Shown piece after piece: positions 33,962 through 45,286 of a stretch of 64,000 nt of DNA (position 1 is the first letter of the stretch; the number at the start of each line of letters is the position of its first letter). The notes under the pieces are model-generated. The model was not told the DNA's origin, searched no databases, and saw nothing but the letters and a program-made list of their open reading frames with translations. Where the stretch lies: assembly GCA_963565915.1 (NCBI GenBank), contig OY751486.1, positions 2,294,001 through 2,358,000 on the forward strand. The letters run 5' to 3'. Source of the stretch: Entoloma clypeatum. Its lineage: Eukaryota; Basidiomycota; Agaricomycetes; Agaricales; Entolomataceae. The position numbers were made by a program, and so were the translations under genes.

Positions 33962-35760
33962 TCAGCTTGCCCGGGGACATCGACAAGATAGCGTAACGTC
34001 TAGAGACGCCGCAGATGCGCTCCCCTCTGGCTGCCTTCTTGGGTTTTTTCCTGTACTAGGCGGTTGGTCGCGCATTTGCGTCTTCAGCTTCTGCACGATG
34101 TCACGGGCGTTCCAATAGCCTTTCCTTGAAACTTCGTGTGCCAGTGCATGGGGACGTCGGCGATCCGGATAATCCACACAACACGGCTGGATTTCAACGG
34201 TGAGTGCGTCAAACCAGTTTGAGAGGTGATTCGTCGCGTAAGGGCCAGTGATATGTACAGCTTGTACAAGAGGTTCAAGTTGGGGCAGATCGTGGAATCT
34301 GTGGGTGGGGCGTTCAGCCATAGCAAATCGCACTTGGTGTTGGTGTCCCCAGAGGACCTCATAGTTTTGAGAGGCCAAAATGCGCCAGTACCAGTGTTCG
34401 TTGGCATCTGATGAGTGGGCGGCTCGAGAAAATACCTGGCGATGCCGTTCATCGTTGGATTACTCCGAGTTCCTTGGGAAGAAGAATATTTGTCGCTGCA
34501 TTTCATTTTCATCCTGGGCAGCCAGCACATCCATAAAGTGCTTTCTGACTTGAAGGTAACCTCCCGATCCCCCGCTTTCCAATAATTTTCACAACCGGGA
34601 TCAGAGAGAGGATACAATGACAGGTCGCGGGGTCTTGAAGAGCGATCCTTACATTGAGAGAGAGAACGCGAACTTTTGAAGCTGTGGAATATCATGATAT
34701 ATGTTGATTGGGCCGTGGCATCTGGTGTGCTCAGTAGATTCGAAGATCCCAGAGTACACATCACGAGCGGCGTAACCGAAATGCTCAATTGCAGTATCCA
34801 GGAGGTACTCGAGTGTGTCCTCGGCTTGCAGCGACGCCTCGTCTTGAATGCGATCTTCAAGGAGCGCATGTGTGCCTGGAAAGAAACAAAGGAGCTCCGA
34901 GTCGTTGTTCCTCTCACCTCTGCAGAGCGACTCCAGCGCCGAGAGCAGGTGGGCTTGTTCACGTTGGAGTTTCAACCTGGGCAATAAATGCTCAGACATT
35001 GCCGGCACACGACACAAAGACCTACCCTTGCATAAGCTCTTCGCGGTTCCACAACGGAAGGCCGATCATCTTTGGCCGCCTTTGCTTCAACCATATTCTG
35101 TAGCAAGATAAGAATCGGGAGAGGTTGACTGGAAAGGGAAGCACAGTGGATCGGTCAAAACAAATTATGGTTCATTTTGCGCTGCCATATGATCGAACAA
35201 GGACCAGAGGAGAAGACAATGCCTTCGCCTCGGGAAGCTGTAGCTCCGGGCCAGCGATCGCAGTATCGACCTCGCCAAAGTAGAATATGCGCCATTTAAT
35301 GAGAATACAAGCACGACCTGATTGCACTGGAGAAGGCGGATAGGAAGGTAGGGGTTGGAACAGCGTCGTGCCTTTAACGATACATTATCAACGTCACCCT
35401 CAATTGGAAAAAAAAAAACAAGCGAAGATGTGAGAGTACGCACCGGTACCAGGTTGACCAGTTCCCTTCTGACCCCGAAATGCCAGCGCGTCACAGACCC
35501 AGACACGTTCAAAGATGTCCATATAACACTTACGGATATGAATCGCGGTCGCAGAATGTAGGGACACTGGAAAGCTCTCGAGGGGCAAAGGTGGAGTCGC
35601 CGATCTTCTTGTCGCCTTTTCCCCGCCATGCAGCGCTGAAGTCCTGCCACTTGGTGTTGTCCTTCTTCCATCCAATTCGAGAGTGAGGCTCCTGGCATGT
35701 CCAATTATTGGCATTTGCATTTGCTACCTCCGCTGTTTGGGGAGGCCAGGAACCTGCCAT
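33962..35760 (-). pseudogene. Degenerate P-loop NTPase family gene (Agaricomycete expanded family, possibly Crinkler-like)
   Basis: Coding-like blocks lie on the minus strand in the order expected for one gene. First is an N-terminal block (GWKKDNTKWQDFSAAWRGK), then IRKCYMDIFERV leading to a Walker A-like TGQPGTG, then RLLQCNQVVLVFSLNG, GEVDTAIAGPELQLPEAKA, a central block with TLEYLLDTAIEHFGYAARDV, and a C-terminal block with FKSE. The lysine and Ser/Thr after TGQPGTG are not recovered by any acceptor I can see. The strand-2 region changes frame between SLNG and the YFGEVDT block, so the ATPase core is probably dead. The family resembles large basidiomycete P-loop protein families related to Crinkler-type proteins, but that link is tentative. 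Confidence 0.45.
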
Positions 35761-36317
35761 ATGCTGAGAGCCTGAGTCGGAGCGGTCGGACGTCCCCCTC
35801 CTATTCAGTCCCCCCGGGCCTTCCTCGTCAAGTTACATCGAACGACAAAAAGACTTGGCTTACGTGGCGTGCCATGGCTACAATAACAACTGAAATAAGC
35901 CCATATCCTCCATGTTGACTCCGAGCCGAAAAGACGCCTTCTGCTACACTTGCCGCTTTGATCTTCACCAGATTCTTATTGCTAGAATAATGAGAAGGAC
36001 GGATCGTTTGCCATATTCACGATGTGCGTTTCCTCCTCCTTTTCCGAGTTTTGTTTCTATCCGAGTCTGGGGTTTCAGCTAGGGAAGAAGAGTTGCCTTG
36101 CCAGACCTTGTCGAAACGATTTAAATTTCTCCTGAACCGGTAACTGCCACTGCCCCCGTCGCATTTTCACTCAAGATCCGAATATAATCGTGATTCGGGC
36201 AAGCTGTTGTTGACACTGACACTGACCGAAGTCGAGTCAATCTTGCTGATAAGCAGACCTTTACCTTGGTTGGGTGCGGGTACATCGGGAAAACCCTGAT
36301 TTGTAAATCTCGTGTTA
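35761..36317. other. Intergenic, no gene seen
   Basis: No supported ORF. It runs up to the TA dinucleotide that precedes the Tc1/IS630 fragment. Confidence 0.5.
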
Positions 36318-36828
36318 CAGACCTTTCCGAAAATCATGTCCACGTGTTTTTGAGTGAACTAAAAATGTTTGAAAATAATGAAAAATGAGAAAAATACAAA
36401 AAATCCTTGCCCTGCGTCTATACGTCGTATGCTGCATGGTATACTGCAAAATCAGTGCCGATATGAAGCAGCGTGCCCTCCAGCTTCTCCAGGAAGGATG
36501 GGAGCTCGAAGAAATCACAGCTGCACTCGGGGTTTCATCAAAAAGCATCCACCGTTGGTCCAGTAACTACGACGAACATGGGCGCGCTGATCCACCCTCA
36601 TTCCTGCGGGGACGACGCCGTCTACTGAACGTTCAGGCTATTGCCGGCCTTCGCGATCTTATTGAAGAAACGCCGGAGTTATTCCTCAATGAAATCGAGA
36701 ATGGTTGTCTCTATCGTGATGTTGTATTTGAGTGCATCAAAAATAAAAGAAATACGAAAATTTGTTGGGCACATATGAGGGATTCTGAGGGCTGCTGAGA
36801 CACCTGCGTCCCATTGAAATATAAGAAC
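36318..36828 (+). mobile_element. 5' fragment of a Tc1/IS630-like transposon
   Basis: Starts after a TA with cagacctttccgaaaatcat, closely matching the 5' terminus of the complete element at 46574. It encodes the transposase N-terminus: helix-turn-helix ISADMKQRALQLLQEGWELE, then GVSSKSIHRW. The frame degenerates after ELFLNEIE near 36700. The catalytic DDE part is absent, so this copy is dead. It is in direct orientation with the left terminus of the unit that follows. Confidence 0.75.
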
Positions 36829-36830
36829 TA

Positions 36831-36955
36831 GGTGACTTCCGAAAATCATGTCCACGTGTATTTGGTGGAATGGAAAATACAGCGGTTCCGGAAATTCTTG
36901 TCCACGTGTTGTTTTGTCGAGAAAAATTGTAAAAAATTCAGAAAAATAGAAAAAC
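36831..36955 (+). repeat. Left terminal inverted repeat
   Basis: Contains tccgaaaatcatgtccacg and a second spaced copy of the ttgtccacgtgt motif, followed by an A-rich stretch. About 115 bp match the right terminus. Confidence 0.75.
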
Positions 36956-38361
36956 ATCGCGCTGCAGACTACCGACTCTAACTCTTGTTAAAACTGAATC
37001 TACAACACTCATTTGATACCCTGAGTCATGGAGCAGGTCTCCGATGATGATTCTCACCAATCCTCCACATCCTCCGAAGATGAGCAAGGCGAAGATTGGC
37101 CTGGAAGTGCTCCTCCTTCCCCACCGAGACAATTTTCCCCCATCAGAAACCCTATCCTCCGACAAATCATGGAAGAGCAGGGGTTGTGCCCAGACTTCCT
37201 CGATGATCAAGAGGTTGAGGCAGAAAGTGAAACGGAGCCTTCAATACGCCAGGGTAAATGAAAGCCTTGCATTATGCTGTTATCACTTACAGAGCTCTCC
37301 TCAGAAGCAGCCATTGCTGCGGAATCATGTTCCCAGTTGAAGATTCGTGTCCCACCTGCCAGTCGTTTTCAAAAATCTATACCTAATAATACTGGAAGGG
37401 CTGACACTGACAGCTACTCCGGTGAAGAGAAACAGGCACAGCCATCCAACCGAAGACGTGCCCAGGACCGAGGCCGAAAGGCTAGAACACGGGCACTACC
37501 CAAACCCAGCAAAGAGACGAAAAAATCCAAAAGTCGACCCAGTCGTCGTCATGCAAACTCTGTTGACAGCATGGGTGACACCTTGAAGGAACGTGGCTGA
37601 AAACGCGTGCTGACCCCCGAATCTGAAAAGGAGAACAAGAAACCAAAGAGGTGTCGCACAAACTCTGTTGATAGTGTGGGCAACATTGTAGTAAAGAAAC
37701 GCGGTCCGGGACACCCCCGCACGGCCAATGTAGAGACTCTCCGTCCATTCAAAGTCACGGTTTTTGTGGTCATCCCTATGCCACCGAAGCATGTCGCCAG
37801 TACTGGGAAAAAAGCCAAAACTATAAAACAAGACCCCAAACTCGAAGGGCCGTTCACGTTGACATGGTTGACCACTTGGGGACAGTTTTTGTCAAAAATT
37901 GCAGTGTGCCTGGATATTTCGGAAAGGGATCTGCAGGAGGAGGAAATGAGTTGGAATTTCAAAGCTGGAAACTCTGCGAAGGCAGTGGAATTGCCACTCA
38001 CCAACGAGGCTGGTTTCAAGGTCTTGCAAAACCAAATCCAAGCTCTCAAAGATCCATCAGCAACAATTGTGCTTGTCCATCACCCACTGCCAATCAGGCC
38101 GCGTCGTCGGGCAGGTGGATCAGATATCGAGGATGGATCCTTAGGAGAACAGACACAATGGGGTGAGAAGGTGAGATAGTTGTGCTGCACAAAACATTGA
38201 CATTCACACGTCCTCACCTCAGGTGTCCCTTGATCGCAAGCTTGCGCCAATTATTGATGAGCTGAAAGAGTTGCATCCGGAAGGAAGATGCCAGATCCAT
38301 CCGGGCATCCACTGTTATACATATGTCCCAAAGGGATGGCATATTGACTTAGACAATGCAC

Positions 38362-38366
38362 GCCTC
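38362..38366. repeat. Target-site duplication of the gypsy element (left copy)
   Basis: gcctc directly precedes the left LTR. The same five bases follow the right LTR at 44602-44606. Confidence 0.9.
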
Positions 38367-38561
38367 TGTTATGCTTAACAAACCGTTCCAAGGTTCGGGC
38401 AGAGTATGCAGGAAGTGGAAAGGCGAAGAGCAAAGTGAGTCAGACTGGGAACCGAAGGTTGCGAAAGTAGATATTAGACATAGTGAGTTCGTAAGAGGGC
38501 GCCGAGTCGGGCCGATAAGTAAAAGATATGACGTGGTCCTCATACCGTAGAGTCCGTAACA
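38367..38561 (-). repeat. Gypsy 3' LTR
   Basis: 195 bp, tgttatgctt to agtccgtaaca. It differs from the other LTR at gggccgataag versus gggctgataag. Confidence 0.95.
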
Positions 38562-38577
38562 TGTTCCCCTCCTCAAG
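38562..38577 (-). promoter_or_regulatory. Polypurine tract of the gypsy element
   Basis: Reads gaggaggggaaca immediately before the 3' LTR on the element's strand, the expected site of plus-strand DNA priming. Confidence 0.7.
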
Positions 38578-38595
38578 CTCTGTGTCCTCACAGAG

Positions 38596-38967
38596 TCACT
38601 GTCCCCATCCCTCGTTGTTGCCGGGATTGGACCAGTTCGGGCTCTCCTTGAGGCTCCAATCGTATATCAACTCCTCATTGATGGCTACGGCGAGTTCAAG
38701 GCCCTTGATGGCCAGCCGAATACGTCGATTCTCGATGACGAGGGTGCTGGTGTAGTTCCCGAGAATTTGTTTCTCTTCGGGAGTCGGGGCGACGGGGAGA
38801 TTGGACAATGAATGAAGTCGGATATTCATCTGGCGATGAAGGAGGTCGGCGAGGGAAGTTTTGAGGGCATGGATTTGGTCTCTCATGGAGAGCGCTTCGT
38901 TCATAAGGGCAGCGATGGCAGGGTTGACGTCGGTGGTGGAGGTGGAGGTAATGATGGTGTTTGACAT
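38596..38967 (-). CDS. Extra 3' ORF of the gypsy element
   Basis: A 123-residue frame from MSNTIITSTSTTDVN to NNEGWGQ, after the integrase/chromodomain and before the polypurine tract. The sequence NEALSMRDQIHALKTSLADL has a heptad-like pattern and may form a coiled coil. There is no signal peptide or membrane helix, so it is not an envelope-like protein. The frame stays open upstream to 39138. I do not recognise it. Confidence 0.55.
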   Translation of the reverse strand: MSNTIITSTSTTDVNPAIAALMNEALSMRDQIHALKTSLADLLHRQMNIRLHSLSNLPVAPTPEEKQILGNYTSTLVIENRRIRLAIKGLELAVAINEELIYDWSLKESPNWSNPGNNEGWGQ

Positions 38968-39169
38968 GGCGGGGAGGATGGTGGAGAGATAGAAGTAGAA
39001 TGGGGTGGCTATATTGGGCAGGGAGAAGACTAGAGCGGGGAACTCAGTGTGTGGTTGACTGATGAGGTCGATGCTGCCATGGGTTTTGAGAACTCCTCTT
39101 TTATCGTGGACGAGACGGGTTCTGCCGATGGAAATCACTGATCAAATCTTGAGCGTTCTGAACATTAGC

Positions 39170-42100
39170 TCAAGGTTCCCATGTGTTTTCTTCTGGACCA
39201 TATCCTTCCCACTGGACGAGGTACTGGATCTTTCCACGGAACTTTCGAGAGTCTAGGATCGTAGACACATGGTACTCTTCTCGTCCTTCGACAATGATCG
39301 GATCAGGGGCTGGTTTCTTTTTCTGGATGGCGTACTTCGGAGTTTCATATGGTGACAACAGGGTCTCGTTGAACACAGGGTGAATCATCTTCCAAGTCTT
39401 CGGAAGATCAAGAAGGTACGCGCTAACTCCTTTCTTCTCTAGGACTTTGAATGGTCCATGTCGGAGTGCGTCAAGTTTCTTTGAGGGGCGATCGGTCCTG
39501 ATGTTAGTCCCTTCCAGCCACACCTTGTCTCCGATGCGGTAGTTCTGAGACGGACTTCTCCATGTGTCAACTGTCTTCTTCATCTGATCCTGTGCTTGTT
39601 TCAGCGCTGCATTGGCTTCTTCTCGTGCCTGTTTGAGTTTTTTCAAGAAGTTGTTGGCAGCCGGATTGGTATCTTCTAACATGAGCTCTCCCTTCCACGG
39701 ATGTAAACCGTAGTTGAGGTAGAATGGGGTGTGCTTCGTTGCCTGGTGCTCTTTGTCATTGTACTGGAACTCTGCGATTGCGATCCATTCAGCCCAATCA
39801 TCCTGTAGATGGTTGACAAAGTTTCGTAAGAATGCTTCCGTTTCCTGATGTGATCGCTCGGCCTGTCCATCAGTCTGTGGGTGGTATGCGGTGGACAGGT
39901 TCCTCTTGATCCCTAACATGTGGCAGAGTATCTCCATGAACTTTGCGGCGAACTGCGGTCCCCTATCGCTGATGATCTTCTTGGGGATCCCATGAAGCTT
40001 CCATATCTGATCCCAATAGATCTTGGCTAATCCTTTAGCTGATAGTTCCACGGTTGTCGGAATGAGGTGAAGCATCTTTGAATGTCTATCCATGATGACC
40101 AGAATTGCATTTTTTCCATCAGATTCTGGTATCGGTCCCACGACGTCGATTCCTATGTCTTCCCTGGGTGACTTGGTGCTGCATGGGGATGTAGCGGAGC
40201 ATGTCGCTTTTGTCGGTTAATCTTGTTGCATTGACAAGTGTCGCAACCCTTCACGTACTTCTTCACATCATGCAGTATGGTAGGCCACCAGTAGGTGCGA
40301 GTGAGGAGTTCATGTGTCCGGTACTGTCCTGGATGTCCAGCCACTGGTGCATCGTGTGACTCGAACATCAATTCTTGTCGTAATTGTGGGTCTGGTGGGA
40401 CATAGACTCGTTCTCCTGCATAGGTGATCCCATTCTCCTGCTGATACCAATGAGGATTCTTTTTTAGACCCTGCGCTACTTCTGTCTCCATGCGGTTTGA
40501 ACCCTTCATGTGTGCGATCCACAGATTTTCAATGGTTGTGACGTTTCCAATTTTGATGGAATCAGATGTTTCACCCCCTTCAAAGAATTGTTCCTCTGTG
40601 AACATCTCCATTTGTACCACATCTTCTGATTCCAACCGTTTCAAGAATAGTCCCTCCTTGAGCATTTGGTCACTGTCCTGTGGTTCGAGTTCCACTTCAT
40701 ACCAGGGTAAGCGTGACAGGATGTCCGCTTTTGCATTGGTCTTGCCGGGCACATGCCGTAATTCGAAGTCATAATCTTGTAACTTCATTTTCCAGCGTCG
40801 CTGTCATTGATTTAGGTCCTGAGGACGACAGAAATATTCCAGGTTCTTGTGATCGGTCAAGATCTCGAAACGTTCCCTGGCTTCAAGCAGATAGTGTCTC
40901 CAATCTTTCAATGCTTCCACGACTGCCAGGAGTTCCTTGTCATATATCTCGTAATTCTGTTCAGCCGCGGACATGGTCTGCGACAAGAACGCAATGGGGT
41001 GCCATTTGTCGTTTTGCTTCTGAGAGAGTACTGCTCCAATTGCATAGCCCGATGCATCAGTTTCAACCCTGAACTGTCCCTCTGGTTTCGGTAATGCCAA
41101 GACTGGTGCCGATGTAATTGCCCGTATAAGACCTTCAAAAGCTTGCTGCTCCGTTGGTCCCCAAGTAAATGCCGTACCGCCTGTGAGCATGGTGAGAGGT
41201 TTCGCGATGTTTGAGTACCCTTCAATAAATCGTCGATAGAAGTTAGCAAATCCAAGGAACTTCTGAACTTCCTTTTTTGATGTGGGTGCTCGCCAGTTTC
41301 AAATTGTATCCACCTTCTCAGTTTCCATCTCAACACGTCCCTCACCAACCACATATCCCAATATAGGACATTTTGTTACTTCCCATAAACACTTCTTTTC
41401 CTTTAGGAACAAATCATTGTCCGATAGGATCTGTAGGATTTCTTCAGTGTTTCGCGTGAGTTCTTCCTTGGTTTTACCGATAACCACAATGTCATCCATG
41501 TAGATCACGCAGATACGTCGGCGGATCTGGTCCCGGAATAGACTAGCCATCATTCGAGAGAATGTTCCTGGGGAGTTGCAAAGACCAAAAAACATGACCA
41601 ATGGTTCGAACAATCCTCGACTGGTGAGAAAGGCAGCTTTCCATTCATTGCCCTCCTTAATCCGGACATTGTTATAGCCCCACATGATGTCCATTTTATT
41701 GAAGTAGACCGCATCTTTCAGTATGTCCAAGAGATTGGATATTTGTGGGAGTGGGAACTTGTCTTTGACCGTGAATTTATTGACCATGCGGTAATCTTGT
41801 ACCAATTGTTTGGAGCCATCCTTCTTGTTGATGAAGAAGCAAGGGGAGGCATAAGGGGATTTGGACAGGCGGATCTTTCCTGTTGCTAGACCCTCGTCAA
41901 TGAATGCGTCCAATTCTTCTTGTTCCTTTTGCGTCATAGGATATGTATTTCCCCCTAGTTCCTTTGGTGCGTCCGGTGTAAGTTCGATACCATGGTCCCA
42001 TTCCCTCTCCTTTGGGATCTTGTCAAAGTTCTCTTTCTTGAAAAGATGAGCAAATCGTTCAACATATGAGGGTCGTTTGGCGGTGGGAGGTGGTGCGGGA

Positions 42101-42708
42101 GTGACAGCTTCCAAAATAGGGTCTCCAGGCTTCCATTTCTGATCTGACTTTTTGGGTGCATCTTTGTCGCGCACCTCAACCATGCGAACCCGGTGTTTGC
42201 GACCATTAAGGTTAACCCTGAAATCCGAGTGTTTGGTTCGACATGTTGTTGGGCACCGGTTAAATGTTACCGCGCCGGTTGTCCAATTGATTGTGGGGTT
42301 GTGGTGTACCAACCAGTCATGTCCCAAGAGCATGTCCATCCTCCCAATGTCCAGTACCATTGCTTCCATGGTTTCCTGATGTGCTCCCAAATCCAGTTTG
42401 ACTTCAGCAAGTTGGCTTGCTTTCTGTTGTCGATTTGGTGATCCATCCGCATTTAGAATTGCTATGGGTGGTATTCCTCGCGTGGGGAGGTTCTGTTCGC
42501 GTACTATTCTGGGATGAATGCATGTGCATTGACATCCGCTGTCAACCTCAGGTCGGATAACCTTTGGTCCTCGTCGTGTTTTGAGCTGCGCTAACAGCCT
42601 GATTTCTCGTCTTTTCGGAGGTTTATCTCCCTTTACAATCTTAGTCGACGCAGCGGCTCGTTTGGCAGGGATGACATAGGTTCTATTGTCTGCAGTCATA
42701 CAAGGCAA
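39170..42708 (-). pseudogene. Gypsy pol (protease, RT, RNase H, integrase, chromodomain), disrupted
   Basis: From 42708 downward the domains are as follows. Aspartic protease (PEVDSGCQCTCIHP, with DSG). Reverse transcriptase (SPYASPCFFINKKDGS; VIYMDDIVV at about 41490). RNase H (DASGYAIGAVLSQK; YEIYDKELLAVV). Integrase with an HHCC zinc region (HVPGKTNAKADILSRL; CDTCQC) and a DDE core ([25 protein letters not shown]). C-terminal chromodomain ([17 protein letters not shown]). Lesions: in-frame TGA at 41299-41301, 40804-40806 and 39170-39172, and a one-base frameshift between about 40153 and 40190 before the integrase core. The protein can no longer be made in full. Chromodomains in this group direct integration to heterochromatin. 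Confidence 0.9.
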
Positions 42709-42749
42709 GCAAGTCCATTTAATAGATAAGGGTCGCGACTTAGCGTCGT

Positions 42750-44304
42750 TTAATCGGACCCTTTGGGAAAATCCTTCTCGTCGGCTTCTAAGATTGTGGT
42801 TTCATCATTCTCGGCATCTTCCTCGGACACCTTCCTAATCCTTCCAGAGTTCTTCTTTGGCTTGCGGCAGTTGCACGCGATATGGCCTTCTTGGTCACAG
42901 TTGAAACACTTGCGACCATCTTTCTTCTTTGGAGCGCTACAGTCTTTCGCCAGATGACCGAAGCGTTGACAGTTGTAGCAACGGGCTACTCCTGCTTTGT
43001 CGATCTCCATGGCCTTGCCCTGACCACCATAAGTGGTACCCGATCCGGTGCGCATGTCGCCGCCACCTCGGATGACCAGTGCGTGTCCTTCCATCTGTCG
43101 TCCCTTGTTTCGGATCTCCTTTGCGTAATCGGTGTACGTCTTGCCATCGCTGGCCACTTGTTCAGAGATTCTGCGGTTGACGTTCTTCTCTAGGATGTAT
43201 TTCCCAGTTTCTTTGCCAAGGTTTGACAGTTTCAAGAGTCCTTCAAATTCATCCAAGAATTCATCAACAGTGCATTTTTCTTGTTTCAGGACTTCGAGTC
43301 TCGCTTTGGCAGCGACCGACTTGTTGGCGATGGAGAATCGTGTGGCGATATCATCGGAAAAACCTAGCCAGGTGATGTTCTCATTGTCAACGGCAAGAGC
43401 ATCTAACTTGTTACTGGCCCAGTGTCTGCCGGACCCTTCCATCATGCGGGATAGCACCGCAAGAATCTTCTGATCGTCTGTGAGGCTCTTTTGGAACCTG
43501 ATGTATAGTTTGGTGGCTTTCCACCACTCGTCAAAGGTGTATCTGTCCTTGAACATCCCAGGATCCTTGATGATCTTGGATGTATCCATTGTTTGTACAG
43601 CCGGGACTTCTGCCATGTCTAGAGTCTGCGGAGGAGAAGAGGGGTCGGGTTGTTGGGATGAAGATGGGGTTCGGGATACAGGTAAGGATTGAAAATGAGT
43701 CCCTGTTCTAGGCATCTGTTCGATATCTGACTGCGCGGAGTCAAAAGTAAATTCGTCAGGGGACTCGTCGGCGGAATCGGTGGCAAAACGTAAGAGTATT
43801 TCCTCTGTAAATCTCTAAGGAATCTCTGTTCCTGCACGTCTGTTGGTCATGAGAAGGGGTCAAGTCTCTCGTTTCGTGCCCAGCGGTTGTACTCGGTCTG
43901 TTGTTCTTCGGTGGTGAAGTGGGCGTAGATCTGCTGCTTCGAGTAAGATGTGATGATGTGGCTCTGGGACGTCTCGATGTGAGCGTCCTAATCAATCTTC
44001 TGATAACTGTTGTCTGGACACCGATAAACTCTCTGATCTCTGTGATCCGACCTGTCTGAGGTCCTTGTTGAACGCGAAAGCTTTTGAGTTCGTTCTGTCG
44101 GGCGTTGTAACGCGCGATCTGGTGTTGCCGAGCAAGATGGATGCTCTCTGCTATCTCGCCATGGGGGCGATGCTCGTCGTTGTCTAGTTCTTCGTCAAGC
44201 ACCTGCTGTAGGATGCGACGGATCTCCGATTCAATGTACTGCTGGATGAGTGTAAAATCGATACTGTCTCGAGGACTTAGCTCCTCCTGTTGGGCTTCTG
44301 GCAT
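42750..44304 (-). CDS. Gypsy Gag region
   Basis: The main frame (43715-42750, 321 codons) has a capsid-like helical region (FDEWWKATKLYIRFQKSL; TVDEFLDEFEGLLKLSN). Two zinc knuckles follow, CYNCQRFGHLAKDC and CFNCDQEGHIACNC. Upstream, a 182-codon frame beginning MPEAQQEELSPRDSIDF lies between the LTR and the capsid frame in another register. It is probably the N-terminal part of Gag, separated by one or more frameshifts near 43800. Gag packages element RNA into cytoplasmic particles. Confidence 0.8.
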
Positions 44305-44406
44305 GCTGAATGGGTTACTGGTGAAGTCTTCAAAGAAGCGCGACGTCTTGACTCGTCTGGTAGTTGCTCTCTTCGCTCTGGGAGAACCTAACGAGATTTA
44401 GCAACT

Positions 44407-44601
44407 TGTTATGCTTAACAAACCGTTCCAAGGTTCGGGCAGAGTATGCAGGAAGTGGAAAGGCGAAGAGCAAAGTGAGTCAGACTGGGAACCGAAGGTT
44501 GCGAAAGTAGATATTAGACATAGTGAGTTCGTAAGAGGGCGCCGAGTCGGGCTGATAAGTAAAAGATATGACGTGGTCCTCATACCGTAGAGTCCGTAAC
44601 A
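44407..44601 (-). repeat. Gypsy 5' LTR
   Basis: 195 bp and the promoter LTR for the minus-strand element. It is followed on the plus strand by gcctc (44602-44606), the second copy of the target-site duplication. Confidence 0.95.
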
Positions 44602-45286
44602 GCCTCCAGGTTTGGGCTCTTGCCATTGTAAGTCTCCGCAGAGTTGTATCCCTGTACTCTGGTCTGATCTCTTTGTTTGCACAGCTTAGAAAGCAGACTG
44701 GCATGATGGACCCGCCGTTTTCAAGTTCATTGTTCACGGCGAAGGACAAACTCTCCATGCCAAATAATAATCTTTATGCCAGTGGGCCGCATGTCAACCC
44801 GACGACTCCACAGAACCTGGGAGCCTTTCCTGGTTCTCTCGGCAGCCCCTGGAACCAAAACCCTTTTCTTTATACCATGCCGAATCCCTCACCACCCCCT
44901 CTTCCACAGATGTATCCACATTTCAGTGGTTATCCCTCAGCTCCAAGTCCTGCCAACAGTCTGTGGGGCTATCCACCTCTGCCAGTAATTCCTGGAGGAT
45001 CACCATCTGTACATGTTCAGCCTACTTCGCATCATGAAGTTACCCTCTTCCAACCATCAAATCTCAAGATGTGGTGTGCCGAGCAGGATCTCGGTGATGA
45101 GGAGTATCGAGGCCTCATGAAACTTGGATTCCGTGTTGGTGGTTCATTAGATGGCATCACTCTGGCAGATTGGGCATGGGCAGGTCTCGGTCCTCTTCAT
45201 ATCAACCACATTATGAATGCAGTAAATGGTAGCAATTGAGATACCTCTTCATCACAAAAGATCATGGAATGTAGTTATTTTGATCA

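Larger units (their letters stand above)
38367..44601 (-). mobile_element. Ty3/gypsy LTR retrotransposon (chromovirus), 6235 bp
   Basis: Two 195-bp LTRs (38367-38561 and 44407-44601) differ at one visible position and are bounded by the 5-bp duplication gcctc. The order on the minus strand is Gag, protease, reverse transcriptase, RNase H, integrase, chromodomain, which is the gypsy order. Near-identical LTRs imply recent insertion. Several in-frame stops and at least one frameshift show that the coding region is now defective. Confidence 0.95.
37028..45239 (+). pseudogene. Passenger gene with AT-hook-like motif, split by a gypsy insertion
   Basis: Starts MEQVSDDDSHQSS (acidic, Ser-rich). An intron of ~39 nt ends at 37293, followed by a basic region containing KKRGPGHPR, an AT-hook-like motif. 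A conserved-looking block (FTLTWLTTWGQFLSKIAV) comes next, then an intron near 38171-38222, and then PEGRCQIHPGIHCYTYVPKG. The gypsy element interrupts at 38366. Removing it and one copy of the gcctc duplication gives DNARLQVWALAI followed by an intron, then exon LRKQTGMMDPPFSS to the stop at 45239. The C-terminal block (DLGDEEYRGLMKLGF, ADWAWAGLGP) looks like a small helical domain. An in-frame TGA at 37598-37600 is a second lesion. Function unknown; nuclear DNA binding is plausible. Confidence 0.65.

Noticed and set aside
34084..34962. 292-codon minus-strand ORF
   Set aside because: Basic/Ser-rich frame that is out of register with the recognisable blocks of the P-loop family gene on the same strand.
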